Shown: positions 27,139 to 36,390, counted from the stretch's first letter. The stretch: 64,000 bases of DNA from Persicitalea sp964500445 (GCA_964500445.1 CAZCOG010000023.1:25936-89935); one strand, 5' to 3'. Made by a program: numbers and translations. Notes: a model not told the origin generated them from the sequence alone.

Positions 27139-27161
27139 TTTTTATAAAACCACAGGAAGAT

Positions 27162-27383
27162 ATGCCTACATTCGATTTCAAACGCTACCATATTCGCTCC
27201 ATCAATGCCGCTTCCGGCGAAGAACGCGCGGCCATCAATCAGGAATTGAAGGATCTGTACGCTTCGCTTTCGGAGGCAGACAAGAAAGATTTCAACGAGC
27301 AATTGCAGGAATTTCTGGCAAAAGAAAGGGCGCGGCTGAAAAGTGATCTCGAAGCGGTAAGGGGGATGGGTGGGGAGAATTGA
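27162..27383 (+). CDS. Small charged hypothetical protein
   Basis: 73 residues, highly charged and helical (EERAAINQELKDLYASLSEA then FLAKERARLKSDLEAV), with no signal peptide or membrane segment. It resembles short helical proteins of unknown role that are conserved among Cytophagales. Start ATG 27162 is preceded by a promoter-like element. Confidence 0.55.
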   Translation: MPTFDFKRYHIRSINAASGEERAAINQELKDLYASLSEADKKDFNEQLQEFLAKERARLKSDLEAVRGMGGEN

Positions 27384-27390
27384 TTGGTCG

Positions 27391-27475
27391 AGCGGCAAAG
27401 TGACAAAGCCACAAAGCTACAAAGTAGGCGTGCGCCAGCTAACTTTGTGGCTCTGTGGCTCTGAACCTAAATATG
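27391..27475. repeat. ACAAAG/CTTTGT repeat with facing arms
   Basis: Tandem copies of ACAAAGcc/ct (27401-27425) face ACTTTGTGGCTCTGTGGCT (27440-27458), forming an imperfect hairpin between the convergent ends of the 73-residue gene and the DUF1573 gene. A related shorter piece, ACAAAGTCACAGAGTGGCTCTG, is near 25675. It may act as a terminator or be an interspersed repeat. Confidence 0.4.
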
Positions 27476-27476
27476 C

Positions 27477-27872
27477 TTATTTGGCTGGCTTGTCCGCTTT
27501 GATTACTTCTCCCTGGAATCGTAGCACGGTGAGTCCCTCGGCAGCGTTGGACTCCACAGTAACGGACTTGGTGAATGGTCCAACGGCGGCGGCATTGTAG
27601 ATAGCTTTGATGATGCCGCTTTGGTTGGGCATGATTGGCTCCTTAGGATACTCGACCCCCGTGCAGCCACACGAACCCGTGGCTTTACTGACAATCAGAG
27701 GTTCGCCACCCGTGTTGGTGAACTTGAATTGAACCGTTACGGGTTTACCCTGCTGGATTTTGCCAAAATCATGGTCGGTTTCGGTCCATTTGAAGGAAGC
27801 CATAGTTCCGGCAACGACGATAGTTGCTACGCACAGAGCGATCAGGGTGAAGAAGAGGTTTTGGGTTTTCAT
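27477..27872 (-). CDS. DUF1573 domain protein, secreted
   Basis: 131-residue exported protein with a signal peptide (residues 1-21) and one DUF1573 immunoglobulin-like domain: DHDFGKIQQGKPVTVQFKF, then TGSCGCTGVEYP and the end FQGEVI. Abundant and widely conserved in Bacteroidota, function unknown. Divergent from the sensor kinase with a dyad-rich spacer between. Confidence 0.85.
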   Translation of the reverse strand: MKTQNLFFTLIALCVATIVVAGTMASFKWTETDHDFGKIQQGKPVTVQFKFTNTGGEPLIVSKATGSCGCTGVEYPKEPIMPNQSGIIKAIYNAAAVGPFTKSVTVESNAAEGLTVLRFQGEVIKADKPAK

Positions 27873-27940
27873 AGTACTTTTGGTTTTGGGTGAAAAGGAT
27901 TAAAAAATGAATAATCCAAAAGTAGATTGCCCTATCTTTC

Positions 27941-27990
27941 AGGCTTGTTAATAAACCGCCAATAAATGTTAACAGGCTGTTAACAAGCCT
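27941..27990. promoter_or_regulatory. Nested palindromes between divergent genes
   Basis: An exact 11-base inverted repeat, AGGCTTGTTAA (27941-27951) and TTAACAAGCCT (27980-27990), encloses two GTTAAC palindromes five bases apart. It sits between the DUF1573 gene and the sensor kinase gene and is a candidate operator shared by both, or a transcribed hairpin. Confidence 0.45.
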
Positions 27991-28091
27991 GATTCTACCT
28001 GAAATGTGTTAGTTTTGAGCTGATTTTGACCATAAAGAACGTGAAATCAATCGCATTTTCAACTGTCCATTTTCAATTTTCAATTAGATAA

Positions 28092-29336
28092 TTGTCCCGA
28101 AGAACCATTCGCTGGCTGGTACTGCTTTCCGCCCTCTCGATTGTGGGCGTGCTGGTTATGCAGATGTACTGGGTAAACCGTACGCTCGACCTGCGCAAAC
28201 GGCAATTTAACCAGCGCGCGCACGTAGCATTGCAGGAAGTAGCCGAACGCTTGACGCAATTCAATGGCGTGATGCAGAGCGTCAATCCCGTCGATCAGCT
28301 TTCGCAGGACTATTTCCTGGTCAATACCAACGCCACCACGCAGCCGGAGGTACTAGAGCAGTTCATCCGTGAATCGTTCCAGAAACACGACCTCATCACC
28401 GATTTCGAGGTGGGTATCTACGACTGCACCACCGACCGGATGCGATACGGCATGCTGCTCAGCACCCGCAACAACGAGAAGGTGCCCACGGCTACCGCCG
28501 ACTGGGTCAAGACGGACAAGTACCCTTACTACTTTGGTATTCGCTTTCCCGAGCAGGAAAACTACCTGGCGGGCGACCTCGGCGGCTGGATCTGGTCGTC
28601 GGTGCTGGTCCTGATTGCGGTGAGTTTTTTTTCTTACGCTCTGTTCGTGATTTTGCGCCAGAAGCAGCTTTCGGAAGTACAGCGGGACTTCATCAACAAC
28701 ATGACCCACGAACTGCAAACCCCCATTTCTACCATCCGTATCGCCGCTGATGTACTTAAAAATCCCAAAATAGCTAGCCAACCGGAGCGCCACAGCCGCT
28801 ACGTGCGTATCGTGGAAGAAGAAATTCTGCGCTTGCAGCGACAGGTCGAAATGGTGCTGAACATGGCCAAAGCCGAGCGCAACAAACTGGCCTTGGAAAT
28901 GGAATGGCTGGACGCCCACGATCTGATAACTACCATTGCCCGCCCCTACGAAGGCCGCATTTCGCTCAATTTACAAGCTACCTCGCCCTACATCATGGCA
29001 GATCGGCTGCATTTTGGAAATCTGGTCAATAACCTGATCGACAATGCGTTGAAGTACTCACCAAAAAATCCCGAAGTGAGCGTGAGTACTTTCGACGAAG
29101 GAAAGAATATTGTGCTTTCGATAAGGGACCGGGGCATCGGCATTGCGCCGGAGCAACAGAAAAAGATTTTTGAGAAGTTCTACCGGGTATCGGAAGGCAA
29201 CGTACACAACGTCAAAGGCTTTGGAATCGGCCTCAGCTATGTTCGCCAAATCGTGAAAGCACACCATTGGAAACTACGCCTGAACAGCGAGCCGGGGAAA
29301 GGCAGCGAGTTTCTGGTAGTTATTCCTAAAAAATAG
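28092..29336 (+). CDS. Sensor histidine kinase
   Basis: Two-transmembrane kinase of 414 residues: helix 7-27, periplasmic sensor 30-165 with no named fold, helix 166-188, HisKA with His206 (NNMTHELQTP), and HATPase with N box (NLVNNLIDNALKYS), DRGIGIAPEQQKKIFEKFYR and GFGIGLSYV. The only possible start before the first helix is TTG at 28092, directly after an in-frame TAA, so a non-ATG start is very likely. No response regulator gene lies next to it; the partner is elsewhere or has been missed outside the window. Confidence 0.88.
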   Translation: MSRRTIRWLVLLSALSIVGVLVMQMYWVNRTLDLRKRQFNQRAHVALQEVAERLTQFNGVMQSVNPVDQLSQDYFLVNTNATTQPEVLEQFIRESFQKHDLITDFEVGIYDCTTDRMRYGMLLSTRNNEKVPTATADWVKTDKYPYYFGIRFPEQENYLAGDLGGWIWSSVLVLIAVSFFSYALFVILRQKQLSEVQRDFINNMTHELQTPISTIRIAADVLKNPKIASQPERHSRYVRIVEEEILRLQRQVEMVLNMAKAERNKLALEMEWLDAHDLITTIARPYEGRISLNLQATSPYIMADRLHFGNLVNNLIDNALKYSPKNPEVSVSTFDEGKNIVLSIRDRGIGIAPEQQKKIFEKFYRVSEGNVHNVKGFGIGLSYVRQIVKAHHWKLRLNSEPGKGSEFLVVIPKK

Positions 29337-29405
29337 AAAATATACCAGTCGTAACTTAAAGCCCTGACTACCATCGAAACCGTTACCAGTTCCTCCGCAT
29401 CTGAT

Positions 29406-30182
29406 TTGAAAGTCGCTCTCATCCAGGCCGATTTGGTTTGGGAAGACATTACGGCCAATCTGGCCCTGTTGGAGGAAAAAATCGCCGCTCTGCCCGAGCC
29501 AGCCGACGTCATCGTACTGCCCGAAATGTTCTCGACGGGATTTAGCATGAACGCCCCTGCTCTGGCCGAAGCCATGAACGTCACTACAACCCGCTGGCTA
29601 AAAATGATGGCCGCGCAAACGCAGGCGCTGCTTATCGGTAGTTTTCAGGTGAAGGAAGGCGAAAATTTCTATAACCGCCTGCTCTGTGTCCGTCCCGAGG
29701 GTACTTATGAATTTTATGATAAAAGGCATCTTTTCCGCTTTGGCGCCGAGCACGAAACGTTCACTGCCGGAAATGAGCGGTTGATTGTGAGCTGGAAAGG
29801 CTGGCGCATTTGTCCGCTGATTTGCTACGATCTACGCTTCCCGGTCTGGAGTCGGCAGGATACCAAAAATCCCTACGATCTGTTGCTGTATGTCGCCAAC
29901 TGGCCCGCCGCACGCGCCTACGCCTGGGATACCCTGCTGCGGGCGCGGGCCATCGAAAACCTTAGCTACGTACTCGGAGTGAATCGGGTAGGGAACGACG
30001 GCAATGGCATTGCGTATTCGGGAGGTTCGCTGGCCGTTGACTTTCTGGGAGAAGTCATCAGCGACCTGGGCGAAGCCGAAAGCGTGAAGGTTATACGGTT
30101 GGCCAAAGCGCCACTGGAAAAATTCCGGGAGAAGTTTCCGGCATTGCTGGATGCCGATGATTTTTCAATTGCTACTCGATAA
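29406..30182 (+). CDS. Carbon-nitrogen hydrolase, omega-amidase/YafV-like
   Basis: Nitrilase superfamily amidase of 258 residues with the full triad: Glu40 (VLPEMFSTGF), Lys106 (YDKRHLF) and Cys140 (LICYDLRFPVW). The close match to the omega-amidase (Nit2/YafV) type suggests hydrolysis of alpha-ketoglutaramate or similar repair of transaminase by-products. Start is TTG at 29406; an in-frame stop lies about 55 bases upstream and no ATG occurs between. It overlaps the end of gatC, tail to tail, by 11 bases. Confidence 0.85.
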   Translation: MKVALIQADLVWEDITANLALLEEKIAALPEPADVIVLPEMFSTGFSMNAPALAEAMNVTTTRWLKMMAAQTQALLIGSFQVKEGENFYNRLLCVRPEGTYEFYDKRHLFRFGAEHETFTAGNERLIVSWKGWRICPLICYDLRFPVWSRQDTKNPYDLLLYVANWPAARAYAWDTLLRARAIENLSYVLGVNRVGNDGNGIAYSGGSLAVDFLGEVISDLGEAESVKVIRLAKAPLEKFREKFPALLDADDFSIATR

Positions 30183-30459
30183 CCTTCGGTACTTTGATAT
30201 AAGTTTCGTCGTGGCTGGGCGCATTGCTGAGGCCCTTTTCGCGGGAAAGTGCATTCTTAGCCACGTCTTCGCGCCAGTTGTTGACTTCGTCGGTCATATG
30301 GGTGAGGGGTTCCACGCCCTCCGTATCCAATTCATTGAGCTGCTCCATCCAGGTGAGTACGCTTTCCATACTAGCCAGTAATGCGGCTTCTTCTTCGGGT
30401 TTTACTTCCAGACGAGCCAGATGAGCGACTTTTTGTAATGCTTCTCGATCTATTTTCAT
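30172..30459 (-). CDS. gatC: Asp/Glu-tRNA amidotransferase subunit C
   Basis: 95-residue GatC, the small subunit that stabilises the GatCAB complex which converts Glu-tRNA(Gln) and Asp-tRNA(Asn) to the amidated forms. Family pattern: VAHLARLEVKPEEEAALLAS, then WMEQLNELDTEGVEPLTH and DVAKNALSREKGLSNAP. gatA and gatB are not in the window. Its last 11 bases overlap the end of the amidase gene on the other strand. Confidence 0.92.
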   Translation of the reverse strand: MKIDREALQKVAHLARLEVKPEEEAALLASMESVLTWMEQLNELDTEGVEPLTHMTDEVNNWREDVAKNALSREKGLSNAPSHDETYIKVPKVIE

Positions 30460-30627
30460 GTAGGCATGGGTACAGTGTGCGGCAAAGCTAAGAAAAGTTA
30501 TCTACCTGCTCAATAGCGCTATAATGTTAAGCTACTGTTAACCAAAGCTCTTTTTGAATTAGTATAATTCATATACATTTCATAAGGTATTAATAATCAG
30601 GTAACGTGCAGGGATGTATTTTGTATT

Positions 30628-31506
30628 ATGAAAATACAAACGGAGTTCCGCACCATTATTATTTCTGATCTGCATCTGGGAACGAGCGGTTCGAAAGCGA
30701 AAGAGGTAGCCAATTTCCTCAAATCTTACCGATGTAAAAAGCTTATCCTAAATGGAGACATCATTGATGGCTGGCAGCTGAAAAAGTACGGCTCGTGGAA
30801 GCGTAAGCACACCGCTTTTTTCAAAACCATGCTCAAAATGATGGACGACCACCATACCAGGGTCATTTATCTGCGCGGCAACCACGACGATTTTCTGGAT
30901 CAAATCATGCCTCTACGACTCGGTAAGCAATTCCAGATCAGGAAAGACTATATACTTAAATCAGGTAGTAAGCGGTTTTACATTACCCACGGCGACGTCT
31001 TCGACTCCGTGACCTCGGGCTTTAAGTGGCTTGCCTACCTGGGCGATGTGGGCTATACTTTCCTATTGTGGCTCAACAAGCTTTACAACGGTTATCGCGC
31101 TTCACGCGGACGGCCCTACTATTCGCTTTCGCAGAAAATAAAGCAGCGAGTCAAGATGGCGGTCAACTATGTGTCGGACTTTGAGGAAAAACTAACCGAG
31201 CTGGCCCGCTCGCGCAACTGCGATGGCATCATCTGCGGACATATCCACCAACCCGCTATTCGCGAGATCGATGGTATCACATACATGAACTCGGGCGACT
31301 GGGTAGAATCGCTGAGTGCGCTAGTGGAAGATTTCGAGGGTAACTGGAGTCTGCTGTACTATAACGAGTCGAAGCACGACGATGACAGCGATAAGGATGA
31401 GGAAGCGATGGTGTCCAATTTCTTTGGTCGCAGAGAAAGGATTGCCGCCTACTCCGCTACAAACAACCCCGATTTAGGTAGGGGCGAAATCAGGAAAATC
31501 AATTAA
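30628..31506 (+). CDS. UDP-2,3-diacylglucosamine hydrolase-like metallophosphoesterase
   Basis: Calcineurin-type phosphoesterase of 292 residues with every metal ligand motif: Asp14/His16 (SDLHLGT), Asp44 (NGDIIDG), Asn85-His86-Asp87 (GNHDD), His121 (THGDVFD), His205/His207 (CGHIHQP). Closest in pattern to LpxH-related proteins of the lipid A pathway, though a paralogue with another phospholipid substrate is equally possible. It is followed after three bases by a glycosyltransferase gene, so the two are co-expressed and likely act in one envelope pathway. Confidence 0.8.
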   Translation: MKIQTEFRTIIISDLHLGTSGSKAKEVANFLKSYRCKKLILNGDIIDGWQLKKYGSWKRKHTAFFKTMLKMMDDHHTRVIYLRGNHDDFLDQIMPLRLGKQFQIRKDYILKSGSKRFYITHGDVFDSVTSGFKWLAYLGDVGYTFLLWLNKLYNGYRASRGRPYYSLSQKIKQRVKMAVNYVSDFEEKLTELARSRNCDGIICGHIHQPAIREIDGITYMNSGDWVESLSALVEDFEGNWSLLYYNESKHDDDSDKDEEAMVSNFFGRRERIAAYSATNNPDLGRGEIRKIN

Positions 31507-31509
31507 ATC

Positions 31510-32646
31510 ATGCGAGTCGTTTTCATAGTTCAAGGCGAAGGCCGGGGCCACCTCACCCAGGCTATTTCGCTGAGCCAGATTCTCCGTCGCGCCGGTCACC
31601 AGGTGGCGGCGGTGCTGGTAGGTCAGGCCGAAGGACGCGAAATCCCCGCCTTTTTCAGCGAACAGATTCACGCCCCGATTCACCCTTTCCTGAGCCCTAA
31701 CCTCATCTACGATAGCCATAAAGGCAGCATCAATATCGGACTGACCATCCGTACTCATTTGTTGAGGAGCAAAAAGTACACCACCAGCCTGCGAATCATT
31801 CACGCCCGGGTACAGGAAGCACAGCCCGATCTGATCATAAATTTCTACGAAGTGCTGGGCGGATTGTACAAAATCACGCATCGGCCCGCCGCGCCCATGA
31901 TCTGCGTCGCGCATCAGTACCTGCTGCTGCACCCGCAATTTCCTTTCCCCAAAAACAGTTGGCTGGATCGTCAGATCGTCAACTTCAATACCCGGCTAAC
32001 CGCGCTGGGTGCCAGTCGGAAACTCGCTCTGTCCTTTCGCCGCTTCACTGAGACTGAAACTACCAATGGTCTAACGATCGTACCACCCCTACTGCGACGT
32101 GAGATCCGGGAACTGCGGCCCGTGACCGAAGACTTTGCCCTGGTCTACATGACCCATCCCTGTCTGAGTCGGCAAATTATCGCCTGGCATGAGCAGCATC
32201 CCGAGCTGCCTTTGCATTGTTTTTGGGATAATCCCGAAGCACCCGAAGTGCAGCGCGTGGACGATACGCTCACCTTCCACCGCCTTAACGGACCCAAGTA
32301 CCTGCGCATGATGGAAGCCTGCCGGGCGCTGGTAACTACGGCGGGCTTCGAGTCGGTCTGTGAGGCAATGTACCTGGGAAAACCCGTACTGATGGTACCC
32401 GTACCGAAGCACTTCGAGCAAGCCTGTAATGCCATCGACGGCGTACTTTCCGGCGCAGGCGCTTCCGCCCGCACTTTCGATTTATCGGTACTGACCGATT
32501 TTCTGCCTTATTTTCAAAGCCCGCAAACGGAGTTCAAATCCTGGTGCCACGAAACCGACCATCTTTTCGTCAAGCATCTGGAAGCAGTAGTAAATCAGGT
32601 AGAACAGGAAATATTCTCACCGATGGGAGAACTGGCTTTCTCTTGA
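31510..32646 (+). CDS. GT28/MurG-like glycosyltransferase
   Basis: 378-residue GT-B glycosyltransferase. N-terminal glycine-rich loop QGEGRGHLTQAISLSQIL and a C-terminal donor-site motif TTAGFESVCEAMYLGKPVLMVP resemble MurG and diacylglycerol glucosyltransferases. It probably transfers a sugar to a lipid or lipid-linked acceptor at the inner membrane; the acceptor is unknown. Tightly coupled to the upstream LpxH-like gene (three-base gap). Confidence 0.8.
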   Translation: MRVVFIVQGEGRGHLTQAISLSQILRRAGHQVAAVLVGQAEGREIPAFFSEQIHAPIHPFLSPNLIYDSHKGSINIGLTIRTHLLRSKKYTTSLRIIHARVQEAQPDLIINFYEVLGGLYKITHRPAAPMICVAHQYLLLHPQFPFPKNSWLDRQIVNFNTRLTALGASRKLALSFRRFTETETTNGLTIVPPLLRREIRELRPVTEDFALVYMTHPCLSRQIIAWHEQHPELPLHCFWDNPEAPEVQRVDDTLTFHRLNGPKYLRMMEACRALVTTAGFESVCEAMYLGKPVLMVPVPKHFEQACNAIDGVLSGAGASARTFDLSVLTDFLPYFQSPQTEFKSWCHETDHLFVKHLEAVVNQVEQEIFSPMGELAFS

Positions 32647-32887
32647 AAAACGCCAAAATCTAACTCCATTGCGGTAATCCCGACAGCCTTTGGTGTAGAT
32701 CTCCACAGATTTAATATTTTTGTCCCGTCCCCCTCGAACTTTAACTCTTTCCGAGTAGTTTAGGGGGTATCAAACTATATTTAATGGTTTGATTAAGGAC
32801 TGAACACCAAACCAGAAGGGTAGAATGCACTGTCTGTCAGGCATATTCACTCATTCGAACACTCCAACTTTCACTCATTGACACTCT
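32647..32887. other. Spacer before the PurF-like gene
   Basis: 241 bases without a gene. A CCCCCT/AGGGGG pair (about 32729 and 32761) can close an imperfect stem-loop upstream of the PurF-like start; it could be a terminator of the glycosyltransferase transcript or a leader structure. I see no known riboswitch. Confidence 0.3.
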
Positions 32888-34780
32888 ATGAGCGACGCCA
32901 TTAAGCACGAGTGCGGGATCGCGCTGATTCGCCTTCGAAAGCCTTACCAACATTACATCGACAAGTACGAAACGCCTCTCTACGCCGTCCACAAGTTGTC
33001 GGTCATGATGCAGAAGCAGGTCAACCGGGGCCAGGACGGAGCCGGCGTGGCCAACATCAAAATCGAAGTTCCGGCGGGTAAGCGCTACATCAGCCGCTAC
33101 CGTTCGGTAGAGCCGCAGCCGGTGGCGGATGTTTTTCAAAAAATTCATAAGAAATTCAGGAAAGGTCTCAAAGACCACAAAAACAAGGTCAATGATGCCC
33201 GCTGGCTACAGGAAAACCTGGCTTTCACGGGCGAGTTGTGGCTGGGCCATCTGCGCTATGGTACTCACGGTACCAACGAAATCGAGAACTGCCACCCCAT
33301 GCTCCGCCAAAGCAACTGGCGAAGCCGCAACCTGGTGATGGCGGGCAATTTCAACATGACCAACGTGGACGAGCTTTTCGGCAAACTCGTTTCGCTGGGA
33401 CAGCATCCCAAAGAAAAGGTGGACACGGTGACGGTCATGGAAAAAATCGGCCATTTCCTGGACGAGGAAAACCAGCGTGTTTTCGACCGCTTCAAAGGAA
33501 TCTGGGAAAATCCCACGCTATCGGATATTATCGAAGAAAATATTGATATACAGCGCGTTCTGGAACGTTCCTGTCGCGATTTCGATGGTGGCTACGCCAT
33601 GTGTGGCCTCACGGGCCACGGCGCGGCTTTTGTGATGCGTGATCCGGCGGGCATTCGTCCGGCTTTTTATTACGCCGACGATGAAGTGGTAGTTGTGGCT
33701 TCCGAAAAACAAGCCATTAAGGCGGCTTTCGACGTCGAATACGATCAGATCCAGGAAGTAACTCCCGGTAGTGCCTTAATCATAAACAAGGAAGGTGAAT
33801 ATTCCGAAATGTCTATCCTGCCTCAGTTGCCCAAGCGATCGTGCAGCTTCGAGCGCATTTACTTTTCGCGCGGCACCGATCCCGACATTTATAATGAGCG
33901 CAAAACGCTGGGCAAACTACTGATTCCGCAGATTCTGGAAGAGATCGACTACGATCTTGAAAACACAATTTTTTCCTATATACCCAATACCGCCGAAACC
34001 TCGTTTTTCGGCATGATCGAGGGCCTGGAAGAGTACTTGGCCAAGAAGCGCAAGCGGGCCATTATGGAGGGGATTTTGTTCGAGGAAGAACTGGACAGAG
34101 TACTGTCGTTCCGGCCCCGCATTGAGAAACTCGTAACCAAGGATGTCAAATCCCGTACCTTCATTACCGCCGATAATCTGCGCGATGATCTCGTATCAAG
34201 TGTGTATGACACAACCTTCGAGGTAGTTCGCAAGGGCATCGACACTGTGGTGGTTATCGATGATTCCATCGTACGAGGTACTACACTGGAAAAAAGTATT
34301 CTGAAAATGCTGGACGGCCTCGGTCCCAAGAAAATTGTGATCGTTTCGTCGGCTCCACAGATTCGCTTTCCCGACTGCTACGGCATCGATATGTCACGCA
34401 TGAAAGATTTCGTGGCGTTCCGCGCGATGGTTGAATTGCTGGAAGAGCGTGGCATGGGCTTCATGCGCGAAGAGGTTTACGCCCAATGTGCGGCAAACCT
34501 GGCTTCGGGAAATGCGCACATGACCAACTACGCCAAGGCGCTGTATGATCTGTTTACGGATGAAGAAATCTCCCGTAAGGTTGCCGAAATCATTCGTCCT
34601 GACGATATGAAAGCCGAGCTGGCGGTCATTTTTCAAACCGTGGACAATCTCCACCAGGCTTGCCCGAAACATATCGGCGACTGGTACTTTACCGGAAACT
34701 ACCCCACGCCGGGTGGTAATAAAGTAGTTAACAAAGCTTACGTCAATTTCCACGAAGGAAAGCTGGTGCGGGCCTATTAA
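32888..34780 (+). CDS. Amidophosphoribosyltransferase-like protein, long form
   Basis: PurF-type enzyme of 630 residues, about 130 longer than classical PurF. The Ntn glutaminase nucleophile is Cys9 (HECGIAL), so an eight-residue propeptide must be removed. The PRPP-binding loop VVVIDDSIVRGTT lies at about 455-467. Extra sequence lies between the glutaminase and phosphoribosyl domains (EIDYDLENTIFSYIPNTAET and following). Bacteroidota often carry such a long paralogue beside a normal PurF, so this may be a second amidotransferase with another role. ATG start at 32888. Confidence 0.75.
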   Translation: MSDAIKHECGIALIRLRKPYQHYIDKYETPLYAVHKLSVMMQKQVNRGQDGAGVANIKIEVPAGKRYISRYRSVEPQPVADVFQKIHKKFRKGLKDHKNKVNDARWLQENLAFTGELWLGHLRYGTHGTNEIENCHPMLRQSNWRSRNLVMAGNFNMTNVDELFGKLVSLGQHPKEKVDTVTVMEKIGHFLDEENQRVFDRFKGIWENPTLSDIIEENIDIQRVLERSCRDFDGGYAMCGLTGHGAAFVMRDPAGIRPAFYYADDEVVVVASEKQAIKAAFDVEYDQIQEVTPGSALIINKEGEYSEMSILPQLPKRSCSFERIYFSRGTDPDIYNERKTLGKLLIPQILEEIDYDLENTIFSYIPNTAETSFFGMIEGLEEYLAKKRKRAIMEGILFEEELDRVLSFRPRIEKLVTKDVKSRTFITADNLRDDLVSSVYDTTFEVVRKGIDTVVVIDDSIVRGTTLEKSILKMLDGLGPKKIVIVSSAPQIRFPDCYGIDMSRMKDFVAFRAMVELLEERGMGFMREEVYAQCAANLASGNAHMTNYAKALYDLFTDEEISRKVAEIIRPDDMKAELAVIFQTVDNLHQACPKHIGDWYFTGNYPTPGGNKVVNKAYVNFHEGKLVRAY

Positions 34781-34835
34781 AAGTACATTTGTAGTAGGTA
34801 GGGAATAGAATTCTTTTACCTTCTCCCATAGATAG

Positions 34836-34872
34836 AAAAAGCGGATAGTTCTGACGAACCATCCGCTTTTTT
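34836..34872. terminator. Bidirectional terminator
   Basis: AAAAAGCGGAT-GTTC and GAAC-ATCCGCTTTTTT arms around a four-base loop, between the convergent PurF-like and TSP3-porin genes. A-rich on one side and T-rich on the other, so it can stop transcription both ways. Confidence 0.9.
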
Positions 34873-34912
34873 ATGCTCTATCTCTTAGCTTATGATGCAG
34901 GTATATCAGGAG

Positions 34913-36133
34913 TTATTGTTTTTTACTGACCGGACAGCCACCATTCTTGTACTTACCGGGCTGGGTGGGGCATTTGTCCACGTGGTCGGGAATACCATCC
35001 TTATCAGTATCAGGGCAGCCACCAAAGCGTAACAAACCTTTCACATCGGGGCAGCCATCGTAAGCATCACGCACGCCATCGCCGTCGCGGTCAGGACACC
35101 CTTTTACCGTCCCTGGTTGGTTGGGGCATTCATCGAGACGGTCTATGACACCATCTTTATCAGTATCGGGACACCCGCGCGTAGCCACCGTTCCGGCCAC
35201 ATTCGGGCACTTATCCACGTAATCGGGGATACCATCAGAGTCGGTGTCGGGGCAGCCAAAAAACTTGGCGACACCCGGCGTGTTAGGGCAGCGATCCCGA
35301 TCATCGGGAATTCCGTCGTTATCGGCATCGCGAACTTTACGATTAAAACGGTGCGTGAGCGTCACGGACAGGAAACTGTACTTATCATTGGGCGTATCGC
35401 TGTAAGTCGTCGATTCCTCAGGGTTGATCAGGCGACGACCCGAAGTAGCATCCAATTTGTCGCTGCGGGCAAAATAAAAGCGGTGGTCAAGGCCCGCCTG
35501 CCAGTTATCGGACAAATGGTAGTTGAGCGTAAGGCCGACCGGAATCGTCCGTTCGTTGGTCTTACTGACTCCCAATGGTCCCTGAGGGTTACCCCAACGC
35601 AGAAAAAGCGGATTGCGACCGCTGACATCACTGTTGGTAAAGCGTACACGCTGGTCAGTATCAAGATCAAAGGCATTGGCACTAAAATACATTATACTCA
35701 ATCCGCTATAAACCCCCACATGAAATGGGCTTCGGTCAGCGTAGCGACTGAACTGTTCGGTCAAATCCCAGCGTGCCAAGAGTCCGATGGAGTTGAATTC
35801 ATTGACAAAATAAGAATTAAAGAATTCCCGTTTTTGCCCCCCAAGCTTGCCGGCGGCGAAGTCGAGACTCATAGCAAAAGCAGGATTCAACTGATGGATC
35901 AGGCTGAGACCAGTCATGAACTTCATGTCCTGGTCGCCAAGCTCACCAAAAAACTGCGTCAAGCCACCCCGAATAGATATGGAGTAAGGAGAAAGTACCC
36001 GTTCGGTTAGCTTGCCGTTTCGGTTTTGCCCTTTGAGCGTGTCGGAAGCCTGCACACTAATCCGGCCCTGCGCCACGGCGGCTAGGGTAATGAACAGCAA
36101 GCAGAAAGACAACAAATAGCGGCGCAACATCAT
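34913..36133 (-). CDS. Outer membrane porin with thrombospondin type 3 repeats
   Basis: 406 residues: signal peptide 1-21 (AAVAQ), an eight-strand-type barrel to about 265, then five calcium-binding TSP3 repeats (DADNDGIPDDRDRCPNTPG and variants) running to the C-terminus. Most relatives continue into an OmpA peptidoglycan-binding domain; here the protein stops after the repeats (GGCPVSKKQ), so the wall anchor is missing. Either it is a shorter natural variant or the gene lost its end. Single-gene transcript, closed by the terminator at 34836. Confidence 0.82.
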   Translation of the reverse strand: MMLRRYLLSFCLLFITLAAVAQGRISVQASDTLKGQNRNGKLTERVLSPYSISIRGGLTQFFGELGDQDMKFMTGLSLIHQLNPAFAMSLDFAAGKLGGQKREFFNSYFVNEFNSIGLLARWDLTEQFSRYADRSPFHVGVYSGLSIMYFSANAFDLDTDQRVRFTNSDVSGRNPLFLRWGNPQGPLGVSKTNERTIPVGLTLNYHLSDNWQAGLDHRFYFARSDKLDATSGRRLINPEESTTYSDTPNDKYSFLSVTLTHRFNRKVRDADNDGIPDDRDRCPNTPGVAKFFGCPDTDSDGIPDYVDKCPNVAGTVATRGCPDTDKDGVIDRLDECPNQPGTVKGCPDRDGDGVRDAYDGCPDVKGLLRFGGCPDTDKDGIPDHVDKCPTQPGKYKNGGCPVSKKQ

Positions 36134-36390
36134 GGAGAAGAGATTGATGTATTTACAAATATAAAAAACTGAACCCGAAACTTTACTAATATTCTCCTGT
36201 AAATCAATTGGCCCAACGAACTTTCCGAGTTAAGAGTAGTTTCAGTAAGAGAATATCGCCTACTTTCGCACGAATAAGGTTTTGTAAAAAACATGTGCTG
36301 AGAAAGAATACTATTGAACCTAATTTTAACCTTAGATGTACAGTTGCCGGAAGAATAAGCACGACCAACTGTCAACTATACAATACAAAA

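Noticed and set aside
34913..35340. Tandem DNA repeat in the TSP3 region
   Set aside because: The periodicity reflects the five protein repeats; at DNA level they are diverged.
36208..36390. 61-codon extension of ubiE
   Set aside because: UbiE proteins begin at the MSVVPYKDK-type start; the upstream frame is spacer.
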